Assembly (NCBI GenBank): GCA_025617745.1
Contig: CM046854.1
Coordinates: 58,190,721-58,254,720 of the forward strand
DNA length: 64,000 nt
Source of the DNA: Heliocidaris erythrogramma
Taxonomy: Eukaryota > Echinodermata > Echinoidea > Camarodonta > Echinometridae
Reading direction: 5' to 3'
Positions 23,476 through 34,894 of the stretch are shown here, piece after piece. Under the pieces are notes generated by a model. That model worked only from the letters and a program-made list of their open reading frames with translations. It did not search any database and was not told the DNA's origin. A program made the position numbers and the translations under genes. Each line of letters opens with the position of its first letter. Position 1 is the first letter of the stretch.

Positions 23476-23669
23476 TTTAAGAGTAATTGTAGAATTGAGT
23501 TCAGGGGAGCATTTCATCAAGTGTCTTGTCAGTGATTTTTACCGACAAATTTGCTATCAGCCAATCAGATGCAAGGATTTCAGTAGCTTATAACAGTTGT
23601 CGGTTAAAATCACTGACAAAACGCTTGATGAAATGCTCCCCTGAACTCAATTCTACAATTACTCTTAAA
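23476..23669 (+). mobile_element. Family A MITE inside an extended perfect palindrome
   Basis: The MITE itself (about 23,503-23,643) has the usual ends and core. Outside it, TTTAAGAGTAATTGTAGAAT-TGAGTTCA on the left (23,476-23,503) is repeated exactly inverted on the right (23,643-23,669). The inverted symmetry therefore runs about 27 bp beyond the element on each side with no mismatch that I see. Confidence 0.85.
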
Positions 23670-23933
23670 ACATGAAATGTATTACTGGTACCGTTTTCAT
23701 ATTCATTGCCAAAAATGGATTTAGTGCAGACTAAGACAGGATTGCTAGCGTTCACTCTTACAGCAGAGAGTACATTGCATTTGTAGTTGTACTTGTACTT
23801 GTACTTTCCTTTGTTGAAATGCACTACTCTTTTTGATAATAAATGACTTATTGTTTTCATTAAATATTTCTTTCTTCCTGAAAACGAGTTTTTCTTAATT
23901 CACAAGAGACACCAGAATTGTTCTAGATTTGTT

Positions 23934-24115
23934 TAATTTCATTCCATTTCATTTTATGTATTCAGTTCTAAATAGAAAAACAAGTACATAGTATACAGTT
24001 TACATGTATGATCACAGAAACTTATTTCCAACAGAACTTAGAACTCCAAGAAAAGCAGAAGCTTGACGCCTTGTGAGCCCTTACAATTTAAATACAATCT
24101 TACTGTTGTTTTATA
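23934..24115 (-). repeat. LINE or SINE 3' end, reversed
   Basis: Left edge ATTTCATTCCATTTCATTTTA is a reversed (GAAAT)n-type tail. The reverse strand then reads GGGCTCACAAGGCGTCAAGC and TTCTGCTTTTCTTGGAGTTC, a layout seen in L2/CR1-type 3' ends. Family is inferred from memory. Confidence 0.4.
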
Positions 24116-27100
24116 TTTTCTGACCTAAACCAGCCAAAAAAGTCATATCTTGTGTATTTGCTATTCACAATTTTATTAAATAGTAACAGAGAATTACTTA
24201 AGACAGTTCTATAAAATGAATTCATATATTTTTAAAATTTGAATCCAAAGTGTGATTAAGAACAGAATTTAGAGAGATAAAAACACAGAATTCCACGAGA
24301 ATTGCTTAAAGTATATAAATTTTCGGTGAATGGTTTGATCACAAGCTTCCCATTTTTATGTTTTCTTGCAATGTGCAGTTTCAAGGTATTTCATATCCTC
24401 TGAGCAGAATATAAAAACCCCAACATTTCTGAAAAATTTTAGCCTGATACTACTTTCGCGAGTATAGAATTGCTCAAATTTAAAACCACATACCGAATCC
24501 GAATGTAGATATTTTGAAATTATAGACTTGCCATTACAAGACAATTGTAGTTGAAGGCATAGGAGACAATACCCTGACAGTTATTACTGATGTTTATCTG
24601 AAATATCGTGTAATCTCAAACGAATATCAAATTATCATGACCACCATCTTCTCCCCTGCGGCTCATAGAGATTTAGCAACAATATGGCCTGAAGGTGGAA
24701 ACTTTACTGTTCCTGCGGTTCCTCTTTCTCTTCTTTAAATCGCAAGAGATCATCTTCTTGGTGACCTTTCCAAAACCCCCATCTCATTTCCCGTCTCCTA
24801 TTCTCTTTGGTTAAAAGCATCTAAAGGAGCATCTTTTTATCTCCCTCCCCGTTCGTCTCCGCTCTGTTTGCGTCCTTTCTGCCACCAATTCATAAGGGAA
24901 CGGAGCTTTAACCTGTAGAACCCATTTAGAAATCGCTACTTTGATTAAAAGACGAGAGTTAGAGAGGCGTAAAGGAGGAGAAGAAACAGGAGTGGGAGCG
25001 AACGGAGCGAGACGTCTTGCCAATTTTGTTTCAGCCTTTTAGCAGTGTTTATCCAAGTTGCTGAGGGACTGTAGTTGAAACCTCAGGACAAGCCTACTTT
25101 GCGATTTTTGCTCTGATTAAGGAAGCCTTGTGAAACCTACCCTGTTGCATATTTGTTTTGTAACTCTTTTCCTTTTACTTTCCTCTCCTCTTCTTTGGCT
25201 AATGTCCGCCTCTGTCCTTTCGTGTTTGCCTTTGCTCTTTGAATCTCTCACAAGTTATAAGGTCCATCCTTCAAAAGGGTGTCCTTGGTTGTAGCTCTGG
25301 ATTTGTGCACCTGGCAAAGAACTCCTTTTGAGTTCACGTTTTAAACTAATTTCTTTTCATATAAGAATATGGAACTTTGGATTCTATACTTTAATAAATT
25401 TGACATATTATCAAGCTAGGATTTCGGCCATCAAGAGAAGGAAGAAGAGTAAATAACATGAGAAGTAGCTCCCTAAAATGATATTTGTGGTTTAATTTGA
25501 TGCCATATTAATCTGCTTGCTTATTTGCCAAGTGATATATATATATATATATAAAACAAAGAAAACAAAATGGAAATTGTCTATTTTATCCCATCATAAT
25601 AGTATTACTTTCTAGTATATATATTTAACAGCATGTTGTGGTAGATTTATGCAAAATTAAGTCATCCATTTTCATTGTTTCACTTGAAAACATTGAAATT
25701 GTGCTTTTATTTCAAAGAACTAGAAACGAGAGAAAGACTGTGCCACATCTTATGCGATCTGTAGGGTAATATCAAATTCCATTTTTACCTCTGTTGAATT
25801 ACATCTGCAAATGGAATAGGAATCGGATATGGAGTATTTCCAGAGAGATATTTTTCTTTTACCTTGTGGAAAGGTACCAGATTCATAAAATAAACCCTAA
25901 AAGCAGTTTAGTTTCAGGATTACTGGAAGCTGGCTTAGCATAAGGATCATGCTGTTCCTTCTGTAAATTCTGTAAGTTCTGTCCAAAATGATCCAAGTTA
26001 ATTTTGTTTAATACCCGTCTGACTCGCAACAGATAATATTTTCTAATCAAGAAAATTGCTATATTTAAAGGCCAGTATTTTAAAACGAAATAACAACAAC
26101 AAGAGCGATTTGCTACATTGCATTGAAATTCATTTGAATTCGTGGTCCCCATCTTCAAACTTGAAAATGGTTTTGAACGTGCATATTTGATTTTCATACT
26201 TCCTTCTGCCACAGTGCTGTGCATATCTGTGTTCTCGAGGGAGCTTGATCATTTTTGGTTTATTCTAAGCTACCATGATTTTATATTGAAGGTTTTTTAT
26301 ATGAAGTGAGAGCATTCACCTCACAACTTCCAGTTTCATTGTCATATGTAGGCTTTCCAAGACAACTGATTTATCTTGGGGGGGGGGGGGGTGGGAGTGG
26401 GAAACACATGGATCAGGGAGCATATCTTTGATTTGAGTGGGAAGGTTATCGACCCTGTGTTCAAGGATAAGACACATTTCTACCTCTCTTCAGGTGATTG
26501 GTGAAGGTGTATGTAATTCTTTGATTATGGAGGGGGTGGGGCGCAGCTGCCCCAGTGCACCCTAGGATCGATATCCTTCCATTTATTTGTAGGAAAGCTA
26601 GATTTAGTCGATAAATTCAGGTTGACTTCCTGGAAACTTACACAAATTAGCGATCATAATTATATGAATATTTTGATTATATTACACATGTATGAGTGTA
26701 ATACTTTCCTGTGATATAAATATTGCTTTGATGTATAAAACTAGATGCAAAAAAAAAGCATTTATTTTCATTTTGAGTTATTGCCTGTCCCTGTGGTTAA
26801 CCTCTGTATGTACCCCCACCATTAATTATTTAACTATCAGGACCATTTATTAGATTAGTTAGGCTGTCTCCATGCTTTTTATTGCCTATTGATTTCCACA
26901 TTACCTCACTACTCGGTCCCCTAGACTGGCATTCAGACCTTCGCATTGTAATGCTCTCCTGATTCCGCTAGTGAGGCGATAGCATCATCGTAAAAAGAGA
27001 TAAAGGTAGTCCCGAACCTCAAACGTTCTAAACCTTCATCAGTGAGCCTTGGTTGGTATTGTTGTCAGAGTATCTTTGGATTTCTGTAAGTTTCATAAGG

Positions 27101-27340
27101 ATTTATTGAAAAAAAATCTTATATAGAGTGTTAGATTATTGCTCTGGTTGCTATTTTCTTTTTAAGGATTGGTTAATAATAGACACTGTACATTTTTATT
27201 GTCATAATGATTATCTTATTGACCCTCCCTATTTCGTTGGACGACATACATCAAGGAGGAGGAAAGTGTTATCCTCTTCGAATACATAATTCAGGATAGA
27301 TAACTTAAAAGCATCAAGTGTGAGTCTGAAACAGAATCTA
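24116..27340. other. Gene-poor stretch
   Basis: Mostly AT-rich unique sequence. An (AT)n lies at about 25,535-25,553 and a G run at 26,379-26,391. Open frames at 24,356-24,544 and 25,883-26,224 (both minus) lack domains. A GC-richer block at 24,640-25,020 could be non-coding conserved sequence. Confidence 0.35.
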
Positions 27341-27520
27341 AAGGGAGTCGAAAACATGCGCTTTGAATGCCTTGTGTCACAGCACTTCGCTTTCCTCGTA
27401 AACTTTTGTCCTGACCCTAACCGACAGACGCTGCACCGCCACTCAACGAATCAATTAAACCTTACCCAAATTTAGTGTGACGTTAATTGAGTGCATCGCC
27501 TGCGTTTATGAAAGTGCTGT
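27341..27520. promoter_or_regulatory. Candidate cis-regulatory island
   Basis: Low-repeat block with CCACTCAACGAATCAATTAA and ACGTTAATTGAGTGC, i.e. paired homeodomain- and Nkx-like words within 70 bp. No coding potential. Inference from motif clustering. Confidence 0.25.
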
Positions 27521-27612
27521 TTTGGGAGAAGAGCGGTGAGAGGATTATGTAACTGCTTTTATGCGTTTGTACAACGCATGCTACAGAGACAACTGTTCTG
27601 CATAAATCAGTT

Positions 27613-27692
27613 TTAACATGTTGACTACTGAATTTTGTTATTCCCATAGGTTTAATACAGGGGCTAGCCGGTTCCTGTAAGCAATGGGTTAA
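27613..27692. mobile_element. Family G fold-back element with TTAA ends
   Basis: TTAACATGTTGACTACTGAA and CCTGTAAGCAATGGGTTAA are inverted arms. The interior carries CCCATAGGTTTAATACAGG (opposite orientation to the 6,443 copy). Confidence 0.7.
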
Positions 27693-27752
27693 CATACCAT
27701 ATACCAAACACTATTCCCAACCCTGACCCTACAGTATATCTTTGCAAATATA

Positions 27753-27890
27753 GGGGAGCCTTTCATCAAGTGTTTTGTCAGTGATTTTCACCGACAGCTG
27801 TTATAAGCTACTGAAATCCTTGCATCTGATTGGCTGAGAGCAAATCTGTCAGTAAAAATCACTGACAAAACACTTGATGAAACGCTCCCC
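27753..27890 (-). mobile_element. Family A MITE
   Basis: GGGGAGCCTTTCATCAAGTG and ACTTGATGAAACGCTCCCC are the ends, with the core reversed (ATCCTTGCATCTGATTGGC). About 20 bp of the usual arm-to-core spacer is missing on one side. Confidence 0.85.
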
Positions 27891-27925
27891 AGGTTACATT
27901 GCTGCATCCATGGACAAAACTGTAC

Positions 27926-28047
27926 AAAAAACACTTGATGAAAGGCTCCCCCTATATTTGCTCTCAGCCAATCAGATGCAAGGATTTCAGTAGCTTATAA
28001 CAGTTTTCGGTAAAAATCACTGACAAAACACTTGAGAAACGCTCCCC
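27926..28047 (+). mobile_element. Rearranged family A MITE joined to an inverted end of its neighbour
   Basis: The right part (27,955-28,047) is a normal A core and right end. Its left part (27,926-27,961) is instead an inverted copy of 27,744-27,779, including about 9 bp outside the neighbouring element (GCAAATATA). Confidence 0.75.
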
Positions 28048-28404
28048 AGTCAACTGGACCTAGTCATTAATAAAGCTCCCTTTCGATGCAGCTCGATCTT
28101 TTTATCTTGTTGAAAACAATCTTAATCAGGTGACATGACTGTGAATAGAACACTTGACTCTTGGAAAAGGCAAAAAGTCACAACTCTTTAAGTGGACACT
28201 TTACAAGTAGAGAACAATTGATAATCTTGTTTGGGGAGTGGCAGTGTAACAATGATGTCCATCATTGAGTTCATATCTTCTTCTCTTTGCTGTATTGTTT
28301 GGGAGCCCTTGAGTTGAGGAGGAGAAGTCAAGTTTCAAATAGTTCTGTGGTCTTCCAGCTTTTGTTTGGTTTGATATATTGTAATAGAACGGAAGATGAT
28401 TGCT

Positions 28405-28600
28405 TTGGAAAGGGAGAGAGAAAGAGCGAGAGAGAGAGAGAGAGAAAGAGGATAGAGGGAGAAAGAGAGAGAGATAGAGAGGAAAGAGAGAAAGAGAGAG
28501 AGAGAAATATAGAATGAGAAGAAAAAAGAGAATAGAGAGAAAGATAAAGAGAGAGAGGGAGAGAAGAGAGTGAGAGAGAGTGACGAGAAATAAAAACAGA
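28405..28600. repeat. GA-rich polypurine tract
   Basis: (GA)n with AAAGAGAGA interruptions; the Arg/Glu frame over it is a shadow. Confidence 0.9.
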
Positions 28601-28944
28601 TATATTTAATTTACTATGTAATTGTTGCCTGTCTTCCTTTGGAGAAATAATGGTAGAAAATAGTGCTTGGTTACCTCATCGACAACATACTCAATTGTCA
28701 TCAAATTAAGCGTCAAATTAAGCGCTGTCAAATATTAAAATTGGATTAAGCCGCAAGGTCTCCTGAAGTGTGGAATACCTCCATTACAGTGTCATTTCTG
28801 CTATTGTGTGATTATTGTGGCATGTGGATCAACCAACGTTTGCTGACACAACCGAACAATACCGGCCACCCTCCCTTTAGAAACATTGCTTAGTCTCTGC
28901 AATTCAGACTCCTCTGTGTTGTCTACACATTAGAACAGTTGGTG

Positions 28945-29090
28945 ATCCCTTGTAAAAAAGAACCATGGTACCCATTGTAATTTGACAGATTTACCATCAA
29001 ATCATGCAAAGTACTATCAAATTACCATGATTTAATGGTCAAATTACTGTCAAATTACCATGGGTACCATGGTACTTTTTTACAAGGGAT
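28945..29090. mobile_element. MITE with ATCCCTTGTAAAAAAG ends
   Basis: ATCCCTTGTAAAAAAGAACC and GTACTTTTTTACAAGGGAT are inverted ends. ATGGTAC words near each end extend the arms, and ATTACCATGATTTAATGGT lies centrally. 146 bp, no coding capacity. Confidence 0.85.
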
Positions 29091-29149
29091 GCGGTTGTGT
29101 GGGGAGGTTGTTCATAAATGTTGGCTAGGTGATGTGTTTAGAAATGATG

Positions 29150-29365
29150 GTGATTGTGATACTGATGATGATGATGATGGTAGTGATGATGGTGTTGATG
29201 ATGAGATCATGATGGTGATGGTGATGATGATGACAGTGATAGTGATGGTGATGGTGATGATGATGACAGTGATGGTGATGATGATGATGATGATAGTGAT
29301 GATGATAATGTTGATATGATAATGTTGATATGATAATGTTGATGTGATGGTGATGATGATGATAA
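29150..29365. repeat. (GAT)n / (GATGGT)n trinucleotide repeat
   Basis: About 215 bp of GATGAT and GGTGAT units. The Asp/Met-rich open frame across it is a repeat shadow. Confidence 0.9.
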
Positions 29366-29759
29366 TGGATGTTAATACAGTGTAACAGTAAAATAAAATG
29401 GGTTACAAGTGACTATTAACAGTAATGATAATGTGATATGCTAATGAGAATGAGTTGTAAGGATGCACTTGGACAATCAGTCATGAGAAATCAGTATAAG
29501 AGATGTTGATGCATGTTAAATTAAATGATCATGTTGATTAGAAAGATGGAGCCCAACTCCAGTAGATATAGATTTGGGACTGAAAATCATCATAAAGCCT
29601 GGCTATTATCCAGTTCATGTTGATGGCCAACTTTCGGATAAATTTCCCAAAAGCATTTAATTCCTTTCCCATATTAAACTCCATACGACATGCAAGGTAC
29701 TTCTAAGAGGTCTGCAACTCCAGACTAACCTCCTTCCCTTAGTCCCATCAGTAAGTCAT

Positions 29760-29970
29760 TGAATTAGCGGGACTTAACACCTCCTAATGGCCCCAGACAG
29801 TGCCCGTGAATAGGCACACGCTCATCAACTCGCCTCACCCAGGCATCGGCCGCGGCAACAGTTTGGCGCCACCACCTCGCCCGTCTCCCCCGACGATCGG
29901 CACACAGGCCGTCGACCGACTGACCGACCATCGTCTTATCCGCTGGCGGACGCCACAGCGTTGGTAGACT
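29760..29970. promoter_or_regulatory. CpG-rich island
   Basis: Markedly GC- and CpG-rich (GGCATCGGCCGCGGCAACAG, CCGACGATCGG, GCTGGCGGACGCCAC) between AT-rich flanks. A minus-strand 85-codon frame (29,764-30,021) crosses it without any domain. Could be a regulatory island or an undetected first exon. Confidence 0.3.
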
Positions 29971-31018
29971 GTTATTGAATTTTACTCTCTGTCCAGCTGG
30001 TTTCGGAACATCTTGGCCCACACACGCTTTCTCTTTCCTGCTAGCTGTTGCAATCGTGTTTCTTTAATTTGAGGGAGAGGAGGTGAGAACATTTGCTTGT
30101 GTGTTTGTTTTGCATTCACACCAACTGAAAGTTTGAAACTTGAAACTTGGATAAAATGAGAAGAACGTTTTGATAAAAGACTGTACATTGGACCAGGGCA
30201 TGTTAAGAACAAAAAAAATTTCATCAAAATCGATAATATTTTTCGCATAAATAAAATCATTTGCATCTCATGTTCGATTCAATTGGCATATGAATATACA
30301 GGTGAAAGACCATTTTGCTTGTTCTATGGGATAAAGAACTTGCGTGTGAACATTAACTCCAGGTTCCATGGTTTAATGTATGTCGCATTGAACTGTGTTC
30401 ACATTGGATAGTTTAATCCTGTGCAATTCCTACATCTTATATTGACATCTATAGCAAGCGGACACCTCACTGGCCTTCTTAGTTTTGTGAATCAGGGCTT
30501 GAATTAATTTCTACGTCATTCTTTATTTTTCTTAACTCTTCGGTCTGGACGGAGCTCTATTTTTCAGCGTTATCTTAATACATAATGGAAATAACCGTAT
30601 CTTCACTCTACCCTTGAGGATCTGTAATGTAAGTATACCTTGTTTGTGTCGTCGCTCTTTCTTCTTTGTTGATGTAATTTTCAATGACAATGGTTATGTA
30701 TATTTTGTGTGTTTGTGTACTTGTGGGGTTTTACATACATGTATCAATCAAATGTGATTATTTACGTCTTTAACGTCACCATCTGAAAAGCGTGAAGAAG
30801 ATACGAACCTGGGTCTGATCAGAGTCAGTATGTAGGTGAATGCAGAGAGCTGAACTGCGGAGGTTACCTCCAGACGAACTCCTGATCTTCTTTCTCTGGT
30901 GTCTTTATAGTCTCTTTTTAGCTCTTTCCCCCAATAAAGCTATTGTACAGTTTCTTTATACAGTTTAGTGTATTTCATATCCCAGTATACTCAGGATGTG
31001 TTGTACTTCAAATATTAT
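29971..31018. other. No recognised gene
   Basis: AT-rich unique-looking sequence with no supported ORF or repeat family. Confidence 0.35.
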
Positions 31019-31092
31019 GTCTGTTTGGAGCCAGAAGGGCGTTAGTCCCATCCTTTGTACAGAGTTAACGCCCTTCTTGCTCCAAACAGATG
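31019..31092. repeat. Family B fold-back element
   Basis: GTCTGTTTGGAGCCAGAAGG and inverted CCCTTCTTGCTCCAAACAGA; loop TACAGAGTTAA conserved. Confidence 0.9.
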
Positions 31093-31444
31093 ATTATTGT
31101 CTTATCTATTGGTATGAAAAACAAGAAAAAGCTATTAATGTACTAAGAGTACTAAAGAGTACCTAAGAGTACCGAAGAATTCTTTTAGAATTTCAGAAAC
31201 TGTTATCTCAACTATATTTGTGCCTTGCGAGTTCATATATGTCGGAAAGCGTACCGAGTATCCCTTCTGGATTGATGTACGACATCTTTCAGACGATTAT
31301 TCAATCGTTGAATTCCTATTCCAGTTATTGTCTCCCCAGAGATAGGAAGGCCCTTATGGCGCTGTGTCATGAATAGGCATAAGGCCCCTTCTCCAAGAAA
31401 AGAAGCATTATGCGATGGAGAGAAAATCGGCAGTGACCAGTCTA

Positions 31445-32010
31445 TAAATTATCCATTTGTTGAAGAGCTCTGATATTTCAATTGCATGTTTGTGTGTATT
31501 ATTGACTTGCTAATTTGTGCACTCTTGGGTAATGGCTCATACTTTTGCGATGAAGGGGGGTGGGTAAGGGATTATGCTCCCCCTATTTTAAGAAGCAACT
31601 GTCTTTGAATGCAAACTGAGATTTGTTTGTATCCGTTATTTTGATGAAGATCTCTGATATTTCAATCTCATGTTTGTGTGTATCAAGCAAATGTAACTAA
31701 GACATTTCCCTGTGTGTATTATTGACTTGCTAATTTGTGCACTCTCGGGTAATGGCTCATACTTCGCGGATGAAGGAAGGGGAGGGGAGGGGGAAGGGGT
31801 GGGGGAAGGGGTGAAGCTCCCCTTTTTAAGGAAACAGTGAGGTGGACTGTCTCCGTAATGCAAACTGAAATAATTTTGTCTTGGAAATATCCGTTTGTTG
31901 TTGATACAGTACTTCAATCTGATGTTTGTGTTCATTATTGACTTGCTAAAATTGATGACTTGTGGTGAATTTGTGTATTGCTTACTTTTAGGTGACAGTG
32001 GGAGTATAGG
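31445..32010. repeat. Three-copy local tandem duplication (about 200-260 bp)
   Basis: Blocks TGATATTTCAAT, GCATGTTTGTGTGTATTATT, GACTTGCTAATTTGTGCACT and GGGTAATGGCTCATACTT recur in order at about 31,465, 31,650 and (diverged) 31,905. G-rich AGGGGAGGGG runs differ in length between copies. Confidence 0.75.
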
Positions 32011-32038
32011 GATGGAGGCTGAATATTTAGCTTTACCT

Positions 32039-32207
32039 GTACACTGAAACTTGTAGGTAAAGACCGCTCAAGGGAGACAAGAAGTGGGGTAGTTATAAGC
32101 AGCTGGTCTTTATGTACAGGTTACTTTGGGACTTTTAATTAGAAACACTGTTCAGTTGTTTTAGACAGGTGGTCTTTCTTTGCAGGTGGTTGCTAAAGCA
32201 GCTGTAT
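32039..32207 (+). repeat. Family C dispersed repeat (diverged)
   Basis: AAAGACCGCTCAAGGGAGAC, GGTCTTTATGTACAGGTTAC, GACAGGTGGTCTTTCTTTGC and TTGCTAAAGCAGC follow the order of the copies at 19,624 and 38,442. Confidence 0.7.
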
Positions 32208-32209
32208 TG

Positions 32210-32740
32210 AAGTAGAAGAGAGAGAGAGAGAGAGAGAGTGAGAGAGAGAGAGAGTGGAGGAGAGAGAATGAGAGAAAGAGCGAACTAATAAGAAATACAT
32301 CCTTGCTTGAATAGGCATTTCAGATTATGCACACACAGCACAGAATTAAATGAGAAAAGAAGATAATGATCAACAGCTTTAGGGTAGGAAGTATGTTGTG
32401 TAGAAAGCTGAAGTTATCAGTAGAGAAGGAAGGGGTACTGGAAAAAAGAAGTAGTGAATAGTGAAAAGGGCTAGAAAAGAAATTCTAGATAAGACCTGTG
32501 AGAGAGAGAGAGAGAGAGAGGAGGGAGGGGAACTGGCGGAGGAAGGAACTGGGGGATGGAGAGGGAGAGAGAGAGAGAGAGAGCATAATGAATTCAGAAG
32601 AGGATTTAAAAAGAAGGAGAGACTGAACAGGGGAGAAGAGAAGCAAGTAAGAGAAATTAAAAGAAGATGGTTTAGTGAAAGATATTGGCCTAAAGGTAGG
32701 GAGAAAGAGAGAGAGAAGGGGGGGGGGGGGGGGGAATTCA
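32210..32740. repeat. GA-rich tracts with a G homopolymer
   Basis: (GA)n at 32,216-32,280 and 32,495-32,590, AGAAGAGAAG sequence, then a G run at about 32,718-32,734. Overlapping frames are shadows. Confidence 0.85.
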
Positions 32741-32774
32741 TATGTAAAATAGACTTTCAATTAGTTTTTTTTCA

Positions 32775-32936
32775 TTAGCACACTGGGCAAAGATATACTG
32801 CGTAGAAATTAACATTGTATTGAAGGCACAGGTTTCTGTATGAGGAAGAATTTTCAAACCATTCTGAGCTTAAACAAATTTTTGACACTCACATTTTTTG
32901 GGTGGGATTTGTCGCCCTTGGCATGGTAGGGGTTAA
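32775..32936 (-). mobile_element. Family H MITE, truncated copy
   Basis: Reverse complement matches the first 160 bp of the 14,350 element: end GGCATGGTAGGGGTTAA, internal TTCAAACCATTCTGAG and ACTGGGCAAAGATATAC. The far end is missing. Confidence 0.8.
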
Positions 32937-33469
32937 ACAACAAACGATGCGACATCTTTCATGACCACATGTATAGTACTTTTAAAATGCAGACCCCGGA
33001 GCATGACGTACAAAAGCCCCGCTTTATCCTGGCTGAAACCAGCTGCGTTATTTAAACAATGAAAGTCAAAACACTGTAGAGTCTGGCATAAGGAAAAGGT
33101 CTTCCCAATCAATAGTACGCCTCTTTAACCGTCTTGTTACCCTAAGTACGAAATGCTGTTGACTTTAAATATTTGGAATTTTGCCTATGGTGGTGCTTGG
33201 GTTAACACGAGATCTTTCACTAGATAAGCCAGCCATTGCCTTAACACCACGATTACACATGCCTGTTTTTGGACTTTTTTCGGAGGGGTAGGATTTGCGC
33301 TGCGTCTGCTTTACAGTTGAAAAAGGGGTCGGGAGTCGCGCCAGGTTAAAGTACTTTTTATGCAGCTTCATTACACGTTATTTATAGATCCACTGTTATA
33401 TTGATTCTTTCCAGTGTCTCTCTCGTTCTGTCTCTCACTATTTCTTTTGGTCTGCCTTTCTATCTGCTG

Positions 33470-33730
33470 TGATCGCTCCAAGCGGGGATAAGTGAAAGTA
33501 AGCGTTCATTTTCGGCCTCCATGGCTCTCCTCCGCAGCCAGCACATTAACCCCATCGCCGTGGAAACAGGAATGATGAAAAGAGCGGGGGAAAAATGCGA
33601 GCACATTTAGGAATAAAATTGCAATTGGATGACTGAGATCGTCTGTCTCGCTGATGATAATTGATGAAGTGCCACTAGTGATTTGATTATGTCACGAGGG
33701 ATCAATCAATTAATTTACGTATTGCTAAAC
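33470..33730. promoter_or_regulatory. Candidate cis-regulatory island with homeodomain-like cluster
   Basis: Low-repeat block. The right half carries TGATGATAATTGATGAAG, GTGATTTGATTATGTCA and ATCAATCAATTAATTTACG (Pbx/Hox- and Antp-like words) within 70 bp. The left half is CpG-richer with CATCGCCGTGGAAACAGG. No coding potential. The best motif cluster in the window, still inference. Confidence 0.3.
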
Positions 33731-33869
33731 TAATGTGCCATGCAAGGTCAATGAGCGTATGGGGCATAGTGTATAGTGTGGATATACATCAAGTGTTTCT
33801 ATGCAAACTGATAGGTGATTGTTGATTTATATGGCTATATAAACATCTACATTCATTAGTATGAATATG

Positions 33870-33949
33870 TTAACCCATGGCCTACAGGAACCTGATAGCT
33901 CCAGTATTAAACCTATGTGAATCTGAGATTTCAGACATCAATTGGTAAG
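33870..33949. mobile_element. Family G fold-back element
   Basis: TTAACCCATGGCCTACAGGA on the left, diverged CAGACATCAATTGGTAA on the right, with CCAGTATTAAACCTATGTGA between. Confidence 0.65.
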
Positions 33950-34116
33950 TACATGCACCTTGTATAAGTGGTCATGTCTGCAATAGAATTTTCTTAATAC
34001 ATGCTGTCTTACATTCAGTCTTAGAGATGGAAATTTATCAACAAGTGAAGTAAAACATTATATTTCATTAAAAAAAAAAATCCACTTGACAGTTCAGATC
34101 TCGAGCTCTAGACCCA

Positions 34117-34168
34117 ACTCTACCTAACCCTAAACCTAACCCTAATCCTAACCCTATATCTAACCTAT
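34117..34168. repeat. Interstitial telomere-like CCCTAA-type repeat
   Basis: ACCTAACCCTAAACCTAACC followed by CTAATCCTAACCCTA: seven to eight degenerate CCTAAC/CCCTAA units. A shorter run lies at 34,551-34,579 and a weaker one at 43,219-43,271. Confidence 0.75.
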
Positions 34169-34894
34169 TATGCGCACTAAAATGATGTGCATTGGAAAAA
34201 AAAATCATGTTCGTAAACTATTAAAAGCCACATAATAGGAGCAGGATCTTTACAAGTACCTATTCATCCTTCGGGATCTGTGAATTGAAGAAGAAATCTT
34301 TGCCCTACATGGTGCGGGAAATCAAATGACCTTTGACCGATATCAGGGTGGGATAATGCGAGATCTGCATTATCTCATTCATAAAACGTAGCATTTGGTC
34401 GAAAATGCATGTATTAAATAGTAGCCCCCCAAATAGTGTGCATTATTTTGATGCGGATATATTCATAAAGTCCTGTAATGCCTTTAGTTTGCTCCTATTA
34501 TGTATTCTTTGGAGTTTATGAGAGGGGTATATCCTCGTGCCATAGGATTAGGTAACCCTAACCCTTATCCTAACCCTATCATCGTGAGGCTGGCGGAAGC
34601 TCGTAAGTGCGTTACGCCGTTCTGATAAACTAGGACTTACTAATGCATTAAGTTGATGGTCGTAAGCATTAAAATCCCCCCAATTTTAAAAATATGTTCT
34701 TATTTGATACAAAACCACTAAAATTAGGTATAGTTACCATTCATTTTCCTTCTTATTTGTTGATGAAGAGAGAAATTCCTATCATGTTTAAAATATGGTA
34801 TGACATGTATAGAGCAATCAGTCTTGGAAGCACGTTATCAGAAATTTGTTTTGTGGCATGTGCGTGTGCTAAGGCCCTTCTGCCACACACATAA

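Noticed and set aside
25883-26224. 113-codon minus frame
   Set aside because: Mixed composition but no domain, homologue or splice context recognised.
29035-29319. 94-codon Asp/Met-rich frame
   Set aside because: Translation of a (GAT)n repeat.
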